Part shown: positions 43,409-52,510 of the stretch, in pieces | How the letters are laid out: each line of letters opens with the position of its first letter | Position numbering within the stretch: position 1 is the first letter of the stretch | Assembly (NCBI RefSeq): GCF_001305855.1 | Contig: NZ_LIXZ01000010.1 | Location: 62,001 to 126,000 of the forward strand | DNA: 64,000 nucleotides | Reading direction: 5' to 3' | Origin: Rossellomorea vietnamensis | GTDB taxonomy: Bacteria; Bacillota; Bacilli; Bacillales; Bacillaceae_B | Translations under genes and position numbers: made by a program | Notes under the pieces: model-generated | Told to the model about the DNA's origin: nothing | The model's input: only the letters and a program-made list of their open reading frames with translations | Database searches by the model: none

Positions 43409-43447
43409 GAGAGGGACGGACCTTGGCGAGCAAGGTCCGTCCCTCTA
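43409..43447 (+). terminator. hairpin after yugJ (repeat family member)
   Basis: A perfect 15-bp stem, GAGGGACGGACCTTG (43411-43425) with its complement (43431-43445), around GCGAG. Only a weak T-rich stretch (TATATTTCC) follows, so termination may be partial. Confidence 0.65.
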
Positions 43448-43567
43448 TATTTCCACTGGTTCCCGAAATATAGGGTTTTCTTCCCAGTAATTAGGGGAAC
43501 ATAAACAGGTGAGGCCTGGCATAAATAAAAAGTTTATCATGGACGCGTTTTCATAAAGAGAGCGTTC

Positions 43568-43596
43568 TTGATTCTCGGGTCAGCTTTCGATAAAGT
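43568..43596 (+). promoter_or_regulatory. candidate sigma-A promoter of pgi
   Basis: TTGATT (43568-43573) and TAAAGT (43591-43596) are 17 bases apart, about 35 bases before the pgi start. Confidence 0.45.
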
Positions 43597-43631
43597 GAGA
43601 TAGAAGAAAATATTTTAATCGGAGGATGGTT

Positions 43632-44981
43632 ATGACACACATTCGTTTTGATTATTCAAAAGCGTTATCGTTTTTTGGAGAACACGAACTTACATATTTA
43701 AGTGATGCGGTTAAGGTTGCCCATCATTCACTTCATGAACAAACAGGTGCCGGGAGTGACTTCCTTGGTTGGATCGACCTGCCAGTGGATTATGACAAAG
43801 AAGAATTTTCACGCATTCAGAAATCAGCGGAGAAAATCAAAAATGATTCCGATATCCTTCTTGTGATCGGTATCGGTGGATCTTACCTCGGGGCCCGTGC
43901 AGCGATTGAAATGCTGAATCACAGTTTCTACAATGCTCTGCCGAAAGAAAAGCGTTCCACTCCACAAGTATTATTTGTCGGGCAAAATATCAGCTCCACA
44001 TACATGAAAGACTTAATGGACCTTCTTGATGGAAAAGACTTCTCCATCAATGTCATCTCAAAGTCGGGTACGACGACTGAACCTGCGCTTGCCTTCCGTA
44101 TCTTCCGCAATATGCTGGAAGAAAAGTACGGAGTGGAAGAAGCCCGCACGCGTATTTATGCGACGACGGATAAATCGAAGGGTGCATTGAAGACACTGGC
44201 AACGGACGAAGGCTATGAAACATTCGTCGTTCCAGATGATATCGGGGGGCGTTATTCTGTCCTGACAGCAGTAGGATTACTGCCAATTGCCGTCAGCGGA
44301 GTGGAGATCGAAACGATGATGAACGGTGCCGCACAAGCCCGTGAAGATTTCAGCAAATCCGAGCTGACTGAGAATGCTGCTTATCAATATGCCGCGGTTC
44401 GAAACGCCCTTTACAACAAAGGCAAAACCATTGAAATGCTCATCAACTATGAGCCGGGACTTCAGTACTTTGCTGAATGGTGGAAGCAGCTGTTCGGGGA
44501 AAGTGAAGGAAAAGACCAAAAAGGCATTTATCCTTCTTCTGCAAACTTCTCAACGGATCTTCATTCTCTTGGACAATATGTTCAGGAAGGACGCCGTGAC
44601 ATTTTCGAAACAGTCATCAAGGTTTCAGAGCCCCGTCATGAGCTGAAAATCGAGAAAGCGGACAGTGACCTGGATGGATTGAATTATCTTGCTGGTGAAA
44701 CTGTGGACTTCGTGAATAATAAAGCATTTGAAGGTACACTGCTTGCCCATACAGATGGAGGGGTACCTAACCTGATCGTGGAAATTCCTGCAATGGATGC
44801 CTACACATTCGGTTACCTTGTGTACTTCTTCGAGAAAGCATGTGCCATGAGCGGATACCTTCTTGGTGTGAATCCATTCGATCAGCCGGGAGTGGAAGCA
44901 TATAAAGTGAATATGTTTGCCCTTCTTGGTAAACCAGGCTTTGAAGAGAAGAAAGCCGAGCTTGAAAAACGTCTGAAATAA
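43632..44981 (+). CDS. pgi: glucose-6-phosphate isomerase
   Basis: A 449-residue cytosolic isomerase that interconverts glucose 6-phosphate and fructose 6-phosphate. Sugar-phosphate motifs [16 protein letters not shown] and [14 protein letters not shown], and [14 protein letters not shown], are complete, and length is normal for the Gram-positive form. GGAGG lies six bases before the ATG at 43632; an in-frame ATG at 43626 sits too close. Ends at a strong terminator. Confidence 0.95.
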   Translation: MTHIRFDYSKALSFFGEHELTYLSDAVKVAHHSLHEQTGAGSDFLGWIDLPVDYDKEEFSRIQKSAEKIKNDSDILLVIGIGGSYLGARAAIEMLNHSFYNALPKEKRSTPQVLFVGQNISSTYMKDLMDLLDGKDFSINVISKSGTTTEPALAFRIFRNMLEEKYGVEEARTRIYATTDKSKGALKTLATDEGYETFVVPDDIGGRYSVLTAVGLLPIAVSGVEIETMMNGAAQAREDFSKSELTENAAYQYAAVRNALYNKGKTIEMLINYEPGLQYFAEWWKQLFGESEGKDQKGIYPSSANFSTDLHSLGQYVQEGRRDIFETVIKVSEPRHELKIEKADSDLDGLNYLAGETVDFVNNKAFEGTLLAHTDGGVPNLIVEIPAMDAYTFGYLVYFFEKACAMSGYLLGVNPFDQPGVEAYKVNMFALLGKPGFEEKKAELEKRLK

Positions 44982-44984
44982 TGA

Positions 44985-45023
44985 ACAGGAGCACTGAGTA
45001 AATCTCAGTGCTCTTTTTACATT
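44985..45023 (+). terminator. terminator of pgi
   Basis: GAGCACTGAG pairs with CTCAGTGCTC around TAAAT and is followed by TTTTTAC. Confidence 0.88.
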
Positions 45024-45074
45024 TTTCTTTTCTTTTAGGAGAAACTATCCCTAAAAGAAAGGGGATGCATCTAC

Positions 45075-45482
45075 GTGATTGAGCTTTCATCAAGCATTGA
45101 AGGACAGCATTATCAACTGTATAAACTGGAACAGCTTTTAAAGCCGCTTGGATATTCGATAGGCGGTAACTGGGATTACGATCACGGCTACTTCGATTAT
45201 AAAATTGATGACGAGGTCGGGTATCAATTTTTAAGAGTGCCGTTTACCTCAGTGGACGGTCAACTGGACTCAAGGGGGGCTACCGTTGAATTCGGTAAAC
45301 CGTTCCTTCTTTCCCATAAATATCAGATCGGTTTGGATGATTTTGCGTCAACGGGAAGCTTCTCCGGTTCCGTCAACCAATTCTCTGAGCCACAGGATCC
45401 CGATGCGAGCTTTCCTGAAGAGTACATTGCTGTGGGGAAAGAACTTGTGAAAGAACTTGAGAGCACATTGTTTTCTAGTTAG
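45075..45482 (+). CDS. yugN: YugN-like family protein
   Basis: A 135-residue soluble protein of the YugN-like family. Recognisable segments are GYSIGGNWDYDHGYFDYK, VGYQFLRVPF and DPDASFPEEYIAVG. The start is GTG at 45075, ten bases after AAAGGGG. Its last eight bases overlap the end of convergent yugO, so no terminator lies between them. Same order as in B. subtilis; function unknown. Confidence 0.87.
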   Translation: MIELSSSIEGQHYQLYKLEQLLKPLGYSIGGNWDYDHGYFDYKIDDEVGYQFLRVPFTSVDGQLDSRGATVEFGKPFLLSHKYQIGLDDFASTGSFSGSVNQFSEPQDPDASFPEEYIAVGKELVKELESTLFSS

Positions 45483-46467
45483 AAATTACAAGAAGCTCGT
45501 CTGATGCTTCAACAATCGTCGTTAAAGGAGGATTCACGGAAGTGTGTTCTCCTTTTTTAATGCCTAAAAGGATGATGTTGTTCTTTAAGAGATGGGAGCT
45601 TAAAGAGTGGAAATTTTCATGGATGTATTCATCAGAAACGGGAATCAGTTTCAGATTATTTCCTTTAAGGTGATTCAACAGCTTTAAGATCGTTTTAGAC
45701 ATCCCTTGGGAGATAATGCTGTTCATCATCACGTAGCTTGTCTGCATATTCGTTTGAATGACCTCATCGGCACCTGCCCGTTTGGCATTTGCGACCTGGT
45801 CCTTCTGAAGAATTTCGACCACGGTATATAATTCCGGATGATTTCCTTTAATGGCAAGGAGCGTCAGGACGGAATTCATATCAGATGTCACTTCATCTTT
45901 ATTTTGGTCTGCGGTGATGATGGCAATGGATGCTTCCTGAAGGTTGACTTTCTTCAGGATGGCGTCCTTAAATGGGGTTCCGCGGACGAAATGAATATGG
46001 TTATTTTTGTAGGGATTCTTGTGAAGGGTTTCGTCGACCAGAATGATATCACATTTGGAGTGAAGGGAGGTGAGCTGATTGATCACCTCACGGGTCCGTT
46101 CATTCCAGCCTACGATGATGACATGCTCTTTTCCTTTAAATGCTGCCTTTCCTTCCAGGTAGGCATTTTGTGTCATGACAGTTTCCGCTGCGAGAGTGAC
46201 AAAATAGGTTGAGAGAAAGCCTGCACCAACAAGGATCAGGACAATTCCGAGAAATCTTCCTTCCATTGTTTTTGGAACAAAATCTCCATACCCTACAGTG
46301 GATGTTGTAATGATGGCCCACCAAATCCCATCAAATAAAGAGGGGAAGGTATCAGGCTCTATAAAGTGAATGATCGTGCCGAACGAAATCATCAGCGTAA
46401 TGGCGATCGTAAATATTCGAATAACTAAAGGCCAGCGCAAGAACCCATGAAACATTTGCTGTACCAT
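45475..46467 (-). CDS. yugO: YugO, potassium channel with RCK domain
   Basis: A 330-residue two-helix potassium channel subunit. Helices at about 13-33 and 70-95 flank the pore with selectivity filter TVGYGD. The cytoplasmic RCK/TrkA-N domain (about 112-230, HVIIVGWNERTREVI) and TrkA-C-like end (about 250-330) gate the pore. In B. subtilis YugO carries K+ waves that signal through biofilms. The frame is open to 46539, but AAAGGAG lies eight bases before the ATG at 46467 and yields the normal length. Confidence 0.9.
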   Translation of the reverse strand: MVQQMFHGFLRWPLVIRIFTIAITLMISFGTIIHFIEPDTFPSLFDGIWWAIITTSTVGYGDFVPKTMEGRFLGIVLILVGAGFLSTYFVTLAAETVMTQNAYLEGKAAFKGKEHVIIVGWNERTREVINQLTSLHSKCDIILVDETLHKNPYKNNHIHFVRGTPFKDAILKKVNLQEASIAIITADQNKDEVTSDMNSVLTLLAIKGNHPELYTVVEILQKDQVANAKRAGADEVIQTNMQTSYVMMNSIISQGMSKTILKLLNHLKGNNLKLIPVSDEYIHENFHSLSSHLLKNNIILLGIKKGEHTSVNPPLTTIVEASDELLVISN

Positions 46468-46520
46468 TCTACCAGCTCCTTTTTCATCTGCACTGACCAT
46501 TATTTCCTTTTCAGGTTCGT

Positions 46521-47072
46521 CTAAAACTCGGAAAGCCATTCTTTCTTTAACAAACTGTACATATTTGCGTCAAATGCATGGTCATCCTGAAGGATATATT
46601 CCCTCAGTAAACCTTCCTGCTTGAACCCAAGCTTCTCAACCACCCGTAATGACGCCATATTATAAGGAACGATCACTGCTCCTATGCGATTCATTCCTTT
46701 TTCTGAGAACAGGTAACGAAGTAAAGGGGAGAGCGCTTCACCCATGATTCCCTTACCCCATTGGCCGGGATGAAGGTCATATCCGATTTCACAGCGTTTA
46801 TAAGCCTTCGAAATGCCATGAAACCCGCATGTCCCGATCATTTTGCTGGAATCTTTCTCCACGATGGCCCAGCGCATGGGCCCCCCTGATTCCAGGTGTT
46901 TCTCATAGTTTTCCACCATGCTTACAGCCACGCCTTTCGATTCAATCGGACTCATGCCGAAATAGCGGAGAACGTCGACGGACGTATAGAGTTCATAAAG
47001 AAAATCGACATCTTCCATAGTAATCTGTCTTAGAACCAATCTTTCTGTTTCAAATACTGGATATTTTTCCAT
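46521..47072 (-). CDS. GNAT acetyltransferase (RimJ/RimL type)
   Basis: A 183-residue GCN5-related N-acetyltransferase. It begins with the RimJ-like ETERLVLRQITMEDVDFLYELY, and the acetyl-CoA loop is HPGQWGKGIMGEAL, followed by the terminal NMASLRVVEKLGFKQEGLLRE motif typical of this branch. Acceptor is unknown; such proteins modify protein N-termini or small molecules. The ATG at 47072 follows AAAGGGG by nine bases. It lies 53 bases upstream of yugO in the same direction. Confidence 0.88.
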   Translation of the reverse strand: MEKYPVFETERLVLRQITMEDVDFLYELYTSVDVLRYFGMSPIESKGVAVSMVENYEKHLESGGPMRWAIVEKDSSKMIGTCGFHGISKAYKRCEIGYDLHPGQWGKGIMGEALSPLLRYLFSEKGMNRIGAVIVPYNMASLRVVEKLGFKQEGLLREYILQDDHAFDANMYSLLKKEWLSEF

Positions 47073-47146
47073 ATTTATCAACCCCTTTGTAGAAGAAAGT
47101 ATACCATGGAAAAAGCCTTGGCAAGGGGCCAAAAAATTCATTTACA

Positions 47147-47179
47147 CGAAAAAGCCTCTGGCGGTTTAGACAGAGGCTC
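47147..47179 (-). terminator. terminator of the 2-hydroxyacid oxidase gene
   Basis: On the minus strand GCCTCTG pairs with CAGAGGC around a 10-base loop and is followed by TTTTTCG. Confidence 0.8.
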
Positions 47180-47184
47180 CTTCA

Positions 47185-48402
47185 TTATGACTTGAATCCT
47201 GCAGTTTGCTGTACCTTCCACCCTTTCTTCGAATGAAATGAACCGTCCTTCACGTCCGTCAGAAGGGAGGGATCACATTCGGAAATGGAGGATTGACCTG
47301 AAAGGGCCAAGGTTAAATCGAGATCGGCCAGTATATTCCGGATCACGTCTTTCACCCCTTGTTCACCTGCAAGGGTCAGTCCGTACATATAGGGCCTGCC
47401 TATGAGAACGGAATCCGCTCCAAGGGCCAGGGCTTTTACTACATCGGCTCCACGCCGGATGCCGCTGTCAAAGAGCACCGGGATGCGGCCGTTCACAACG
47501 TCGCATATCACCGGAAGGGAGTCTAAAGCTCCAATGGCCCCGTCAACCTGTCGTCCACCATGATTGGATACGATGATTCCATCCATTCCCCGGTCGACTG
47601 CAAGCTTGGCGTCGTCGGGATGGAGGATTCCTTTCAGCAGGATCGGCAGGCGTGTATGTTCACGAAGAAAGTCCAGGTCATCCCATGTCAAGGAAGCATT
47701 GCCAAACACTTGGGACCAGAGGATGGCAGCTGCATTCCCGTCAACTTCAGGGGGGTCTTTAAGCTTGGAACGGAAGACGGGATCGCTCACGTAATTACCG
47801 ACTCCTTCGCCCGACAGAAAGGGAAGATAGGCGTTTTCAAGGTCATATTCACGCCACGCCATCATCGGGGCATCAAGGGTCACGACGATAGCGGAGTATC
47901 CTGACGCTTCAGCCCTTCTAAGCATACTGGCAGCAATCTCAAGATCATTACTCCAATACAGTTGGAACCATCTTGGGGAGTCCCCCATGACGGAAGCGAT
48001 TTCCTCCATGGAGTAAGTGGACGCTGAACTTGCAATGAACGGGACATTCATGGATGCCGCCGCGCGTGCAGACGCCAGCTCCCCATCAGGATGGACGATG
48101 GATTGAACTCCGATCGGTGCAAGGAGGAGGGGAGAGGAATAGGTCTCTCCAAATAACGTCACCTTCAGGTCGCGATTCCGGACATTATTCAGCATACGGG
48201 GGACAATCTGCCAGCGGTCGAGGGCACTTCTGTTGGCGCGCATAGTCTCCTCGCCGCCGGCACCTCCCGCCACATAATAAAAAGGGCCATCTTCAAGCTT
48301 TTCCCGTGCCATTTGTTCGAGCTCTTCAAACCGGAATGGGATTGAGGGACGGACCTTCTTCTGATAAATTTGATTTTGGACATGGTTTCCATACTGATTC
48401 AT
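47185..48402 (-). CDS. FMN-dependent alpha-hydroxy-acid oxidase / lactate monooxygenase family
   Basis: A 405-residue TIM-barrel flavoenzyme of the lactate 2-monooxygenase/glycolate oxidase family. The N-terminal YYVAGGAGGEETMRANR, LLAPIGVQSIVHPDGE, SNHGGRQVDGAIGALDSLP (catalytic His and Arg) and FDSGIRRGADVVKALALGADSVLIGRP (FMN phosphate site) are all intact. It would oxidise L-lactate or a related 2-hydroxyacid, passing electrons to O2. The ATG at 48402 comes 7 bases after AAAGGAG. Codons for VRPSIP near residue 17 carry a 15-base fragment of the dispersed hairpin sequence (48344-48358). Confidence 0.9.
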   Translation of the reverse strand: MNQYGNHVQNQIYQKKVRPSIPFRFEELEQMAREKLEDGPFYYVAGGAGGEETMRANRSALDRWQIVPRMLNNVRNRDLKVTLFGETYSSPLLLAPIGVQSIVHPDGELASARAAASMNVPFIASSASTYSMEEIASVMGDSPRWFQLYWSNDLEIAASMLRRAEASGYSAIVVTLDAPMMAWREYDLENAYLPFLSGEGVGNYVSDPVFRSKLKDPPEVDGNAAAILWSQVFGNASLTWDDLDFLREHTRLPILLKGILHPDDAKLAVDRGMDGIIVSNHGGRQVDGAIGALDSLPVICDVVNGRIPVLFDSGIRRGADVVKALALGADSVLIGRPYMYGLTLAGEQGVKDVIRNILADLDLTLALSGQSSISECDPSLLTDVKDGSFHSKKGWKVQQTAGFKS

Positions 48403-48563
48403 GATCTTTCTCCTTTCATCTTTGCCGGAAGAAATGCAAATCGTAAAAAGGAAGCGTATGTAATCGGCGTGCTTTTCCTTATAAGGAAAATGGTACTTAC
48501 AGTATTCAGAAAAGTCAATCAAATCATTTGAAAAAGAGACCCGTCATATGACCGGCCGCCGGT

Positions 48564-49961
48564 TTATATCCCAACCTGCTTTTTAATCGCATCCAATCGT
48601 TTATCCAGCTCATCAGAAACGGTTTTCACTTCTTTGTGCTTCGTTGATTCCAGGTCATTCAGGTAGTTCCTGATTTTCTCTTGACGCTCATCGAGGAGAG
48701 AAGAGATGGCAGAGCGTTTCTCTGAATCAATGAGCTCCTCTTTTTCGAGGGTGTTGAGTGTCTGGATCATTCTGTTTTCTTCATTCCGGATCATGCTTTG
48801 ATAAGTAGAGACGATATCCCTTAAGGCATTATAATGATCGACTGTCGTCCAAACATTGTCACTGAAACGGTTGACCGCCCACCACCTCCACGTATTTTTA
48901 TTAATGGCTTCTTTCCACACATTTTCGATTTCAGACAATTGCTGTTTCGTTTTCACCGAGGAATACTCTCCGCCACCGGCATCGGCGACCTTCTTCAATT
49001 GTTCGTCGGCTTCAGAGTCCACATCGAATCCGATGATATTGATTTTGACATCGGTATTGTCCGCCTTTACCTTTGTGGCCGTGGCCACGGGATCCCCGTC
49101 GCAGGTTTCGATTCCGTCGCTCACGACATAGATGAAATTCTCCGTCTTTTCGTCACTTTGGGAAGAAAGTTGTTCGTTGGCTAATTCGATGCTTGATGCC
49201 AGTGGGGTCCAGCCCTTGGGATCGAATTTTGTCAGTGATTCCGAGAAGGCACCCTCATCATATGGTTGAAGGGGGTAGAGGGACTCGACTGCCTTGCACG
49301 ACATCTCTTTATCGGCATCACTTCCTGTTCCCTTATGTCCGAACGCGATCAGGGAAACATTCACGGATTCGGGCAGCTCCTTTGCAAGAGTTTCCAGGCT
49401 CTCTTTGGCAAGGGACATCTTGCTTTTACCATCCACGTCTGCTTTCATACTCCCGCTCGAATCGATCAACAAGGCGACATTCACCTTTTTGTCTTCTTTC
49501 TCGGTGATTTCATCCATCGGGACATCCTGCAGGAGTCTGCCGTCGGGAAGCTTCATTTCATCGTACACAACCTCATAGTTTTCAAGCTCAGAGGCAATAC
49601 CCCCGTATCCCGTCTGGAGACTTGAGAGAATGGACTGTGTCCACTTTTCGTCACTCCATTTACCCGTTTCTTTCTGTCGGACATCTTCCACGTATTCATC
49701 CACGGCTTTATCTGAAGCTTCTCTATATGCCTCAGGATCTTTGGCCCCGTTCTTATTTTCTATGTATTGTTGGTAGAGGTCACCTGCCTCCTGGTTGATC
49801 CACTCTAGGGGTGTGATGCTTAATGGATCTACTTCCTTAGAGGCTGTGCCCGGTTCCTGGACGTTTTTCTTTTTGATGGAAACGTCTTCAGCATGATCCT
49901 GACATCCTGCTAAAAGGAAGAACAGGGAGGATAAGATCAAAAGTGGTTTCATGTGTCTCAT
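48564..49961 (-). CDS. vWA-domain lipoprotein
   Basis: A 465-residue surface lipoprotein with lipobox LLAGC (Cys20). A helical region leads to a von Willebrand A domain at about 155-340 with the MIDAS motif DSSGS, a following Thr in GWTPLAS, and SDGIETCDGDP. The last 110 residues are rich in Glu, Lys and Leu and likely form a coiled coil. MIDAS domains bind a metal and a protein ligand; the partner is unknown. It resembles B. subtilis YwmC/YwmD in plan, but I cannot call the orthologue. AAAGGAG precedes the ATG; a second ATG is three codons on. Confidence 0.82.
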   Translation of the reverse strand: MRHMKPLLILSSLFFLLAGCQDHAEDVSIKKKNVQEPGTASKEVDPLSITPLEWINQEAGDLYQQYIENKNGAKDPEAYREASDKAVDEYVEDVRQKETGKWSDEKWTQSILSSLQTGYGGIASELENYEVVYDEMKLPDGRLLQDVPMDEITEKEDKKVNVALLIDSSGSMKADVDGKSKMSLAKESLETLAKELPESVNVSLIAFGHKGTGSDADKEMSCKAVESLYPLQPYDEGAFSESLTKFDPKGWTPLASSIELANEQLSSQSDEKTENFIYVVSDGIETCDGDPVATATKVKADNTDVKINIIGFDVDSEADEQLKKVADAGGGEYSSVKTKQQLSEIENVWKEAINKNTWRWWAVNRFSDNVWTTVDHYNALRDIVSTYQSMIRNEENRMIQTLNTLEKEELIDSEKRSAISSLLDERQEKIRNYLNDLESTKHKEVKTVSDELDKRLDAIKKQVGI

Positions 49962-50061
49962 ATCATTCTCCTTTTTAAAATTCTACAACGCACTATTTTA
50001 TCCATAAATTTACTTTTTATTCACTACCCTTAGAACCAGGACGATAAACCCATAAAGCGCA

Positions 50062-50106
50062 CAATAAAAAAAGCGCCCTTATTGTATAAATAAGGACGCC
50101 TTTGTC
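50062..50106 (-). terminator. terminator of the tRNA-Ala gene
   Basis: On the minus strand GGCGTCCTTAT pairs with ATAAGGGCGCT and is followed by TTTTTTTATTG, 10 bases after the tRNA 3' end. Confidence 0.8.
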
Positions 50107-50115
50107 ATTTCGGTA

Positions 50116-50188
50116 TGGAGCATAGCGGGATCGAACCGCTGACCTTTTGGCTGCCAGCCAAACGCTCTCCCAGCTGAGCTAATGCCCC
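50116..50188 (-). tRNA. tRNA-Ala, anticodon GGC
   Basis: A 73-base cloverleaf on the minus strand: acceptor GGGGCAT/ATGCTCC with one G-U pair, D-arm GCTC/GAGC, anticodon stem TTTGG/CCAAA with loop CTGGCAG (anticodon GGC, reads GCC and GCU), T-arm AGCGG/CCGCT with TTCGATC loop, discriminator A. CCA is not encoded. Confidence 0.95.
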
Positions 50189-50278
50189 GTGAATCGGTCA
50201 AGATTTATTATAAGAAAGTTCAGAGTGTTCGTCAATGCTTTTTTATCATATTCTTACGTTTATTTTTTAATCTATTGG

Positions 50279-50308
50279 AAAGCGGCGAGCCACCCGCCGC
50301 TTTTTGGA
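50279..50308 (-). terminator. terminator of nagAB
   Basis: AAAGCGGCG pairs with CGCCGCTTT around a GGTGGCT-type loop. The T-run is short on the minus strand and five T long on the plus strand. Confidence 0.6.
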
Positions 50309-50329
50309 ATATTGGTTGATCTTCATTCT

Positions 50330-51088
50330 TCACTTCGCATCTTTATTTGCAAACTCCAACCCTTTTACGAGTGCCGAAGCTTCTTCATCAGCGATCACCG
50401 TTACATGGTCATGGTGATTCAGAATCGAAGCTGGGAAGCTTTCAGAAATGGTGCCTTCTACTAATTTTTTTAATGCTTCCTGTTTCGCTTCGCCTGAAAC
50501 AAGGAGGAGAATTTCCCTGCTTTTCATGATCGACGAGATTCCCATCGTAATCGCATGTGTCGGTACTTCATCGATAGAATCGAAATAGCGGGCATTCGCC
50601 TCGCGGGTTGACTGTGCAAGTTGCACCACATGGGTGTTGGATTCAAAAGATGTCCCTGGTTCATTAAATCCGATATGACCGTTGCTTCCGATCCCAAGTA
50701 CTTGAATATCGATGCCGCCGTGGGAACGGATTTTTTCATCATACGCCTTGGATTCCTTTTCGGGATCGGCTGCATCTCCTGAAGGGATATGAGTGTTTTC
50801 CGGATCGATATCAATGTGTTTGAATAGGTTCTCATTCATGTACTGGTAGTAGCTGTTCGGGTGTTGACGGGATAGTCCGATGTATTCGTCCAGATTGAAG
50901 GAAGATACATGTCGATAAGACGTTCCGTTTTGTTCATGGTCCTCAATCAGCACCTCGTAAAGCCCTTTTGGGGTGCCTCCGGTGGCAAGTCCCAGGGTCA
51001 GCTTTTCGGATGTTTTCACTTTGGATAATAGGTAGTCTGCAGCGACTCGACTCATTTCCTGGTAGTCTTTTACTTCAATTCGTTTCAT
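50330..51088 (-). CDS. nagB: glucosamine-6-phosphate deaminase
   Basis: A 252-residue deaminase/isomerase giving fructose 6-phosphate and ammonia from glucosamine 6-phosphate. LGLATGGTPKGLYEVL, FNLDEYIGL (catalytic Asp), and LGIGSNGHIGFNEPGT with the active-site His are the family motifs. The ATG at 51088 lies after AGAGGATG and overlaps the nagA end by 14 bases, so the pair is translationally coupled; an ATG three codons upstream is less well placed. Confidence 0.94.
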   Translation of the reverse strand: MKRIEVKDYQEMSRVAADYLLSKVKTSEKLTLGLATGGTPKGLYEVLIEDHEQNGTSYRHVSSFNLDEYIGLSRQHPNSYYQYMNENLFKHIDIDPENTHIPSGDAADPEKESKAYDEKIRSHGGIDIQVLGIGSNGHIGFNEPGTSFESNTHVVQLAQSTREANARYFDSIDEVPTHAITMGISSIMKSREILLLVSGEAKQEALKKLVEGTISESFPASILNHHDHVTVIADEEASALVKGLEFANKDAK

Positions 51089-52283
51089 GAGTGTCATCCT
51101 CTCGAATATAGGCTATTTTCCCTTTGCATATCGTGGTGTATACGTCTTTATTTTCATCTAATAGGACGATGTCTGCATCTTTCATGGGTGCAAGGCTTCC
51201 TTTCCGGCCAAAAACATTTAATTGTTTGGCGGGATTCTCTGCTGTCATTTTAATCGCACTTTTCATATCACTTGTCGTGAATGATTGAATGTTTGAAAAG
51301 GCATCGTTCATTTTCAGTACGCTTCCTGCCAATGTGTCTTCATCTAACATGGCCTTGCCGTCCTTGACCGTCACAATCTGACCGCCGAGATCATACTGAC
51401 CGTTCTTAAGACATTTCGCCCTCATGGAATCGGTGATGAGGATTAAGCGTTCATCTGTGATCTGATTGAAAGCCAGTTGAATCACTTCAGGCCGGACGTG
51501 GATGCCATCGGAAATCAATTCTACCATCAGTTCCTCTCTGAGGAAGGATGCCCCGGCGATTCCGGGCTCACGGTGATGAAGGCCGGACATTTGATTAAAC
51601 AAATGGGTCACATGGGACAAGCCGGCATCGATGGCTTCCCCGACCTCATCGAAGGTTGCACTGGAGTGGCCAACTGAAGAGACGATACCATTTTCTTTTA
51701 AGTAACGGATCAATTCATAATCTTCATCAAGCTCCGGGGCGAGCGTGACTAATTTGATGTGATTTTGAGAGAGTGCCTGCCAGCGTTTAAATGTGTCGAC
51801 GCTCGGCTTTTGGATTCGATCGAGAGGTTGAGCGCCTGCCCGGTCCGGATTGATGAACGGTCCTTCTAAGTGAAGGCCGAGAATTTCTGCCTGACCCTCT
51901 TTTTGATGATTGGCCATATAATCTGCTGTATTCTTCAATGCTTTTTCAATTGACTCGGATCCTTCTGTCATGGTTGTGGCAAGGAAGCTCGTGGTTCCTT
52001 CTTTCGGAAGGGTGCCGGTCATTGTATCAAGGGCTTCCAGGGTCGCATCCATGGTATCGGCTCCGTTGACGCCATGAATATGAATATCTATCATTCCCGG
52101 GACCACACTATACCCATGGGGAAGAGAAATTACTTTGTACTCTTCTGTACCGGTTAAGCTGGATCGTTCACCGATCTCGGTGATCATTCCATTCTCGATT
52201 TTGATATACCCTTTTTCATACACTTTATTTTCTGCATAGATGGTTCCGTTCAGTATGAGCAGTTTTTCTATATTTGAGGTCAT
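51075..52283 (-). CDS. nagA: N-acetylglucosamine-6-phosphate deacetylase
   Basis: A 402-residue amidohydrolase-fold enzyme that removes acetate from GlcNAc 6-phosphate, the step before NagB. Metal-binding HIHG, the LHLEGPFINP loop, GHSSATFDE, HLFNQMSGLHHREPG and the catalytic Asp in LITDSM are present. AAGGAGTG lies seven bases before the ATG at 52283. It leads the nagAB operon, divergent from nagP. Confidence 0.94.
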   Translation of the reverse strand: MTSNIEKLLILNGTIYAENKVYEKGYIKIENGMITEIGERSSLTGTEEYKVISLPHGYSVVPGMIDIHIHGVNGADTMDATLEALDTMTGTLPKEGTTSFLATTMTEGSESIEKALKNTADYMANHQKEGQAEILGLHLEGPFINPDRAGAQPLDRIQKPSVDTFKRWQALSQNHIKLVTLAPELDEDYELIRYLKENGIVSSVGHSSATFDEVGEAIDAGLSHVTHLFNQMSGLHHREPGIAGASFLREELMVELISDGIHVRPEVIQLAFNQITDERLILITDSMRAKCLKNGQYDLGGQIVTVKDGKAMLDEDTLAGSVLKMNDAFSNIQSFTTSDMKSAIKMTAENPAKQLNVFGRKGSLAPMKDADIVLLDENKDVYTTICKGKIAYIREDDTHETN

Positions 52284-52330
52284 TGAAATCACTCCTTGAG
52301 TACTTTACCATTCTACAATACCATCAGAAA

Positions 52331-52348
52331 GTATAGATGTCTATACCA
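52331..52348 (-). promoter_or_regulatory. NagR-like operator over the nagA promoter
   Basis: On the minus strand TGGTATAGACATCTATAC forms a palindrome TATAGA-TG-TCTATA. TAGACA inside it serves as a -35 box with TATTGT 17 bases on. The 16-base core is identical to the site near nagP, in opposite orientation. Confidence 0.65.
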
Positions 52349-52433
52349 GTTGAGGTTAGAAGAGATATTTTTCAACTTGGGATAAAGGGAGAATCACCTA
52401 AATAAATAAAGCAATAAGTCCTTATCGGAAAAT

Positions 52434-52468
52434 TGGTATAGACATCTATTCCTTATTAATGTTATGAT
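52434..52468 (+). promoter_or_regulatory. nagP promoter with NagR-like operator
   Basis: TGGTATAGACATCTAT (52434-52449) overlaps a -35 box TAGACA (52439-52444), with TATGAT (52463-52468) after 18 bases. A cre-like half palindrome, AAGCGCTTTCA, lies at about 52476-52486 ahead of the ribosome binding site. Confidence 0.65.
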
Positions 52469-52510
52469 TCTGCCTAAGCGCTTTCACTTGATATAAAAGG
52501 AGAGAATAGT

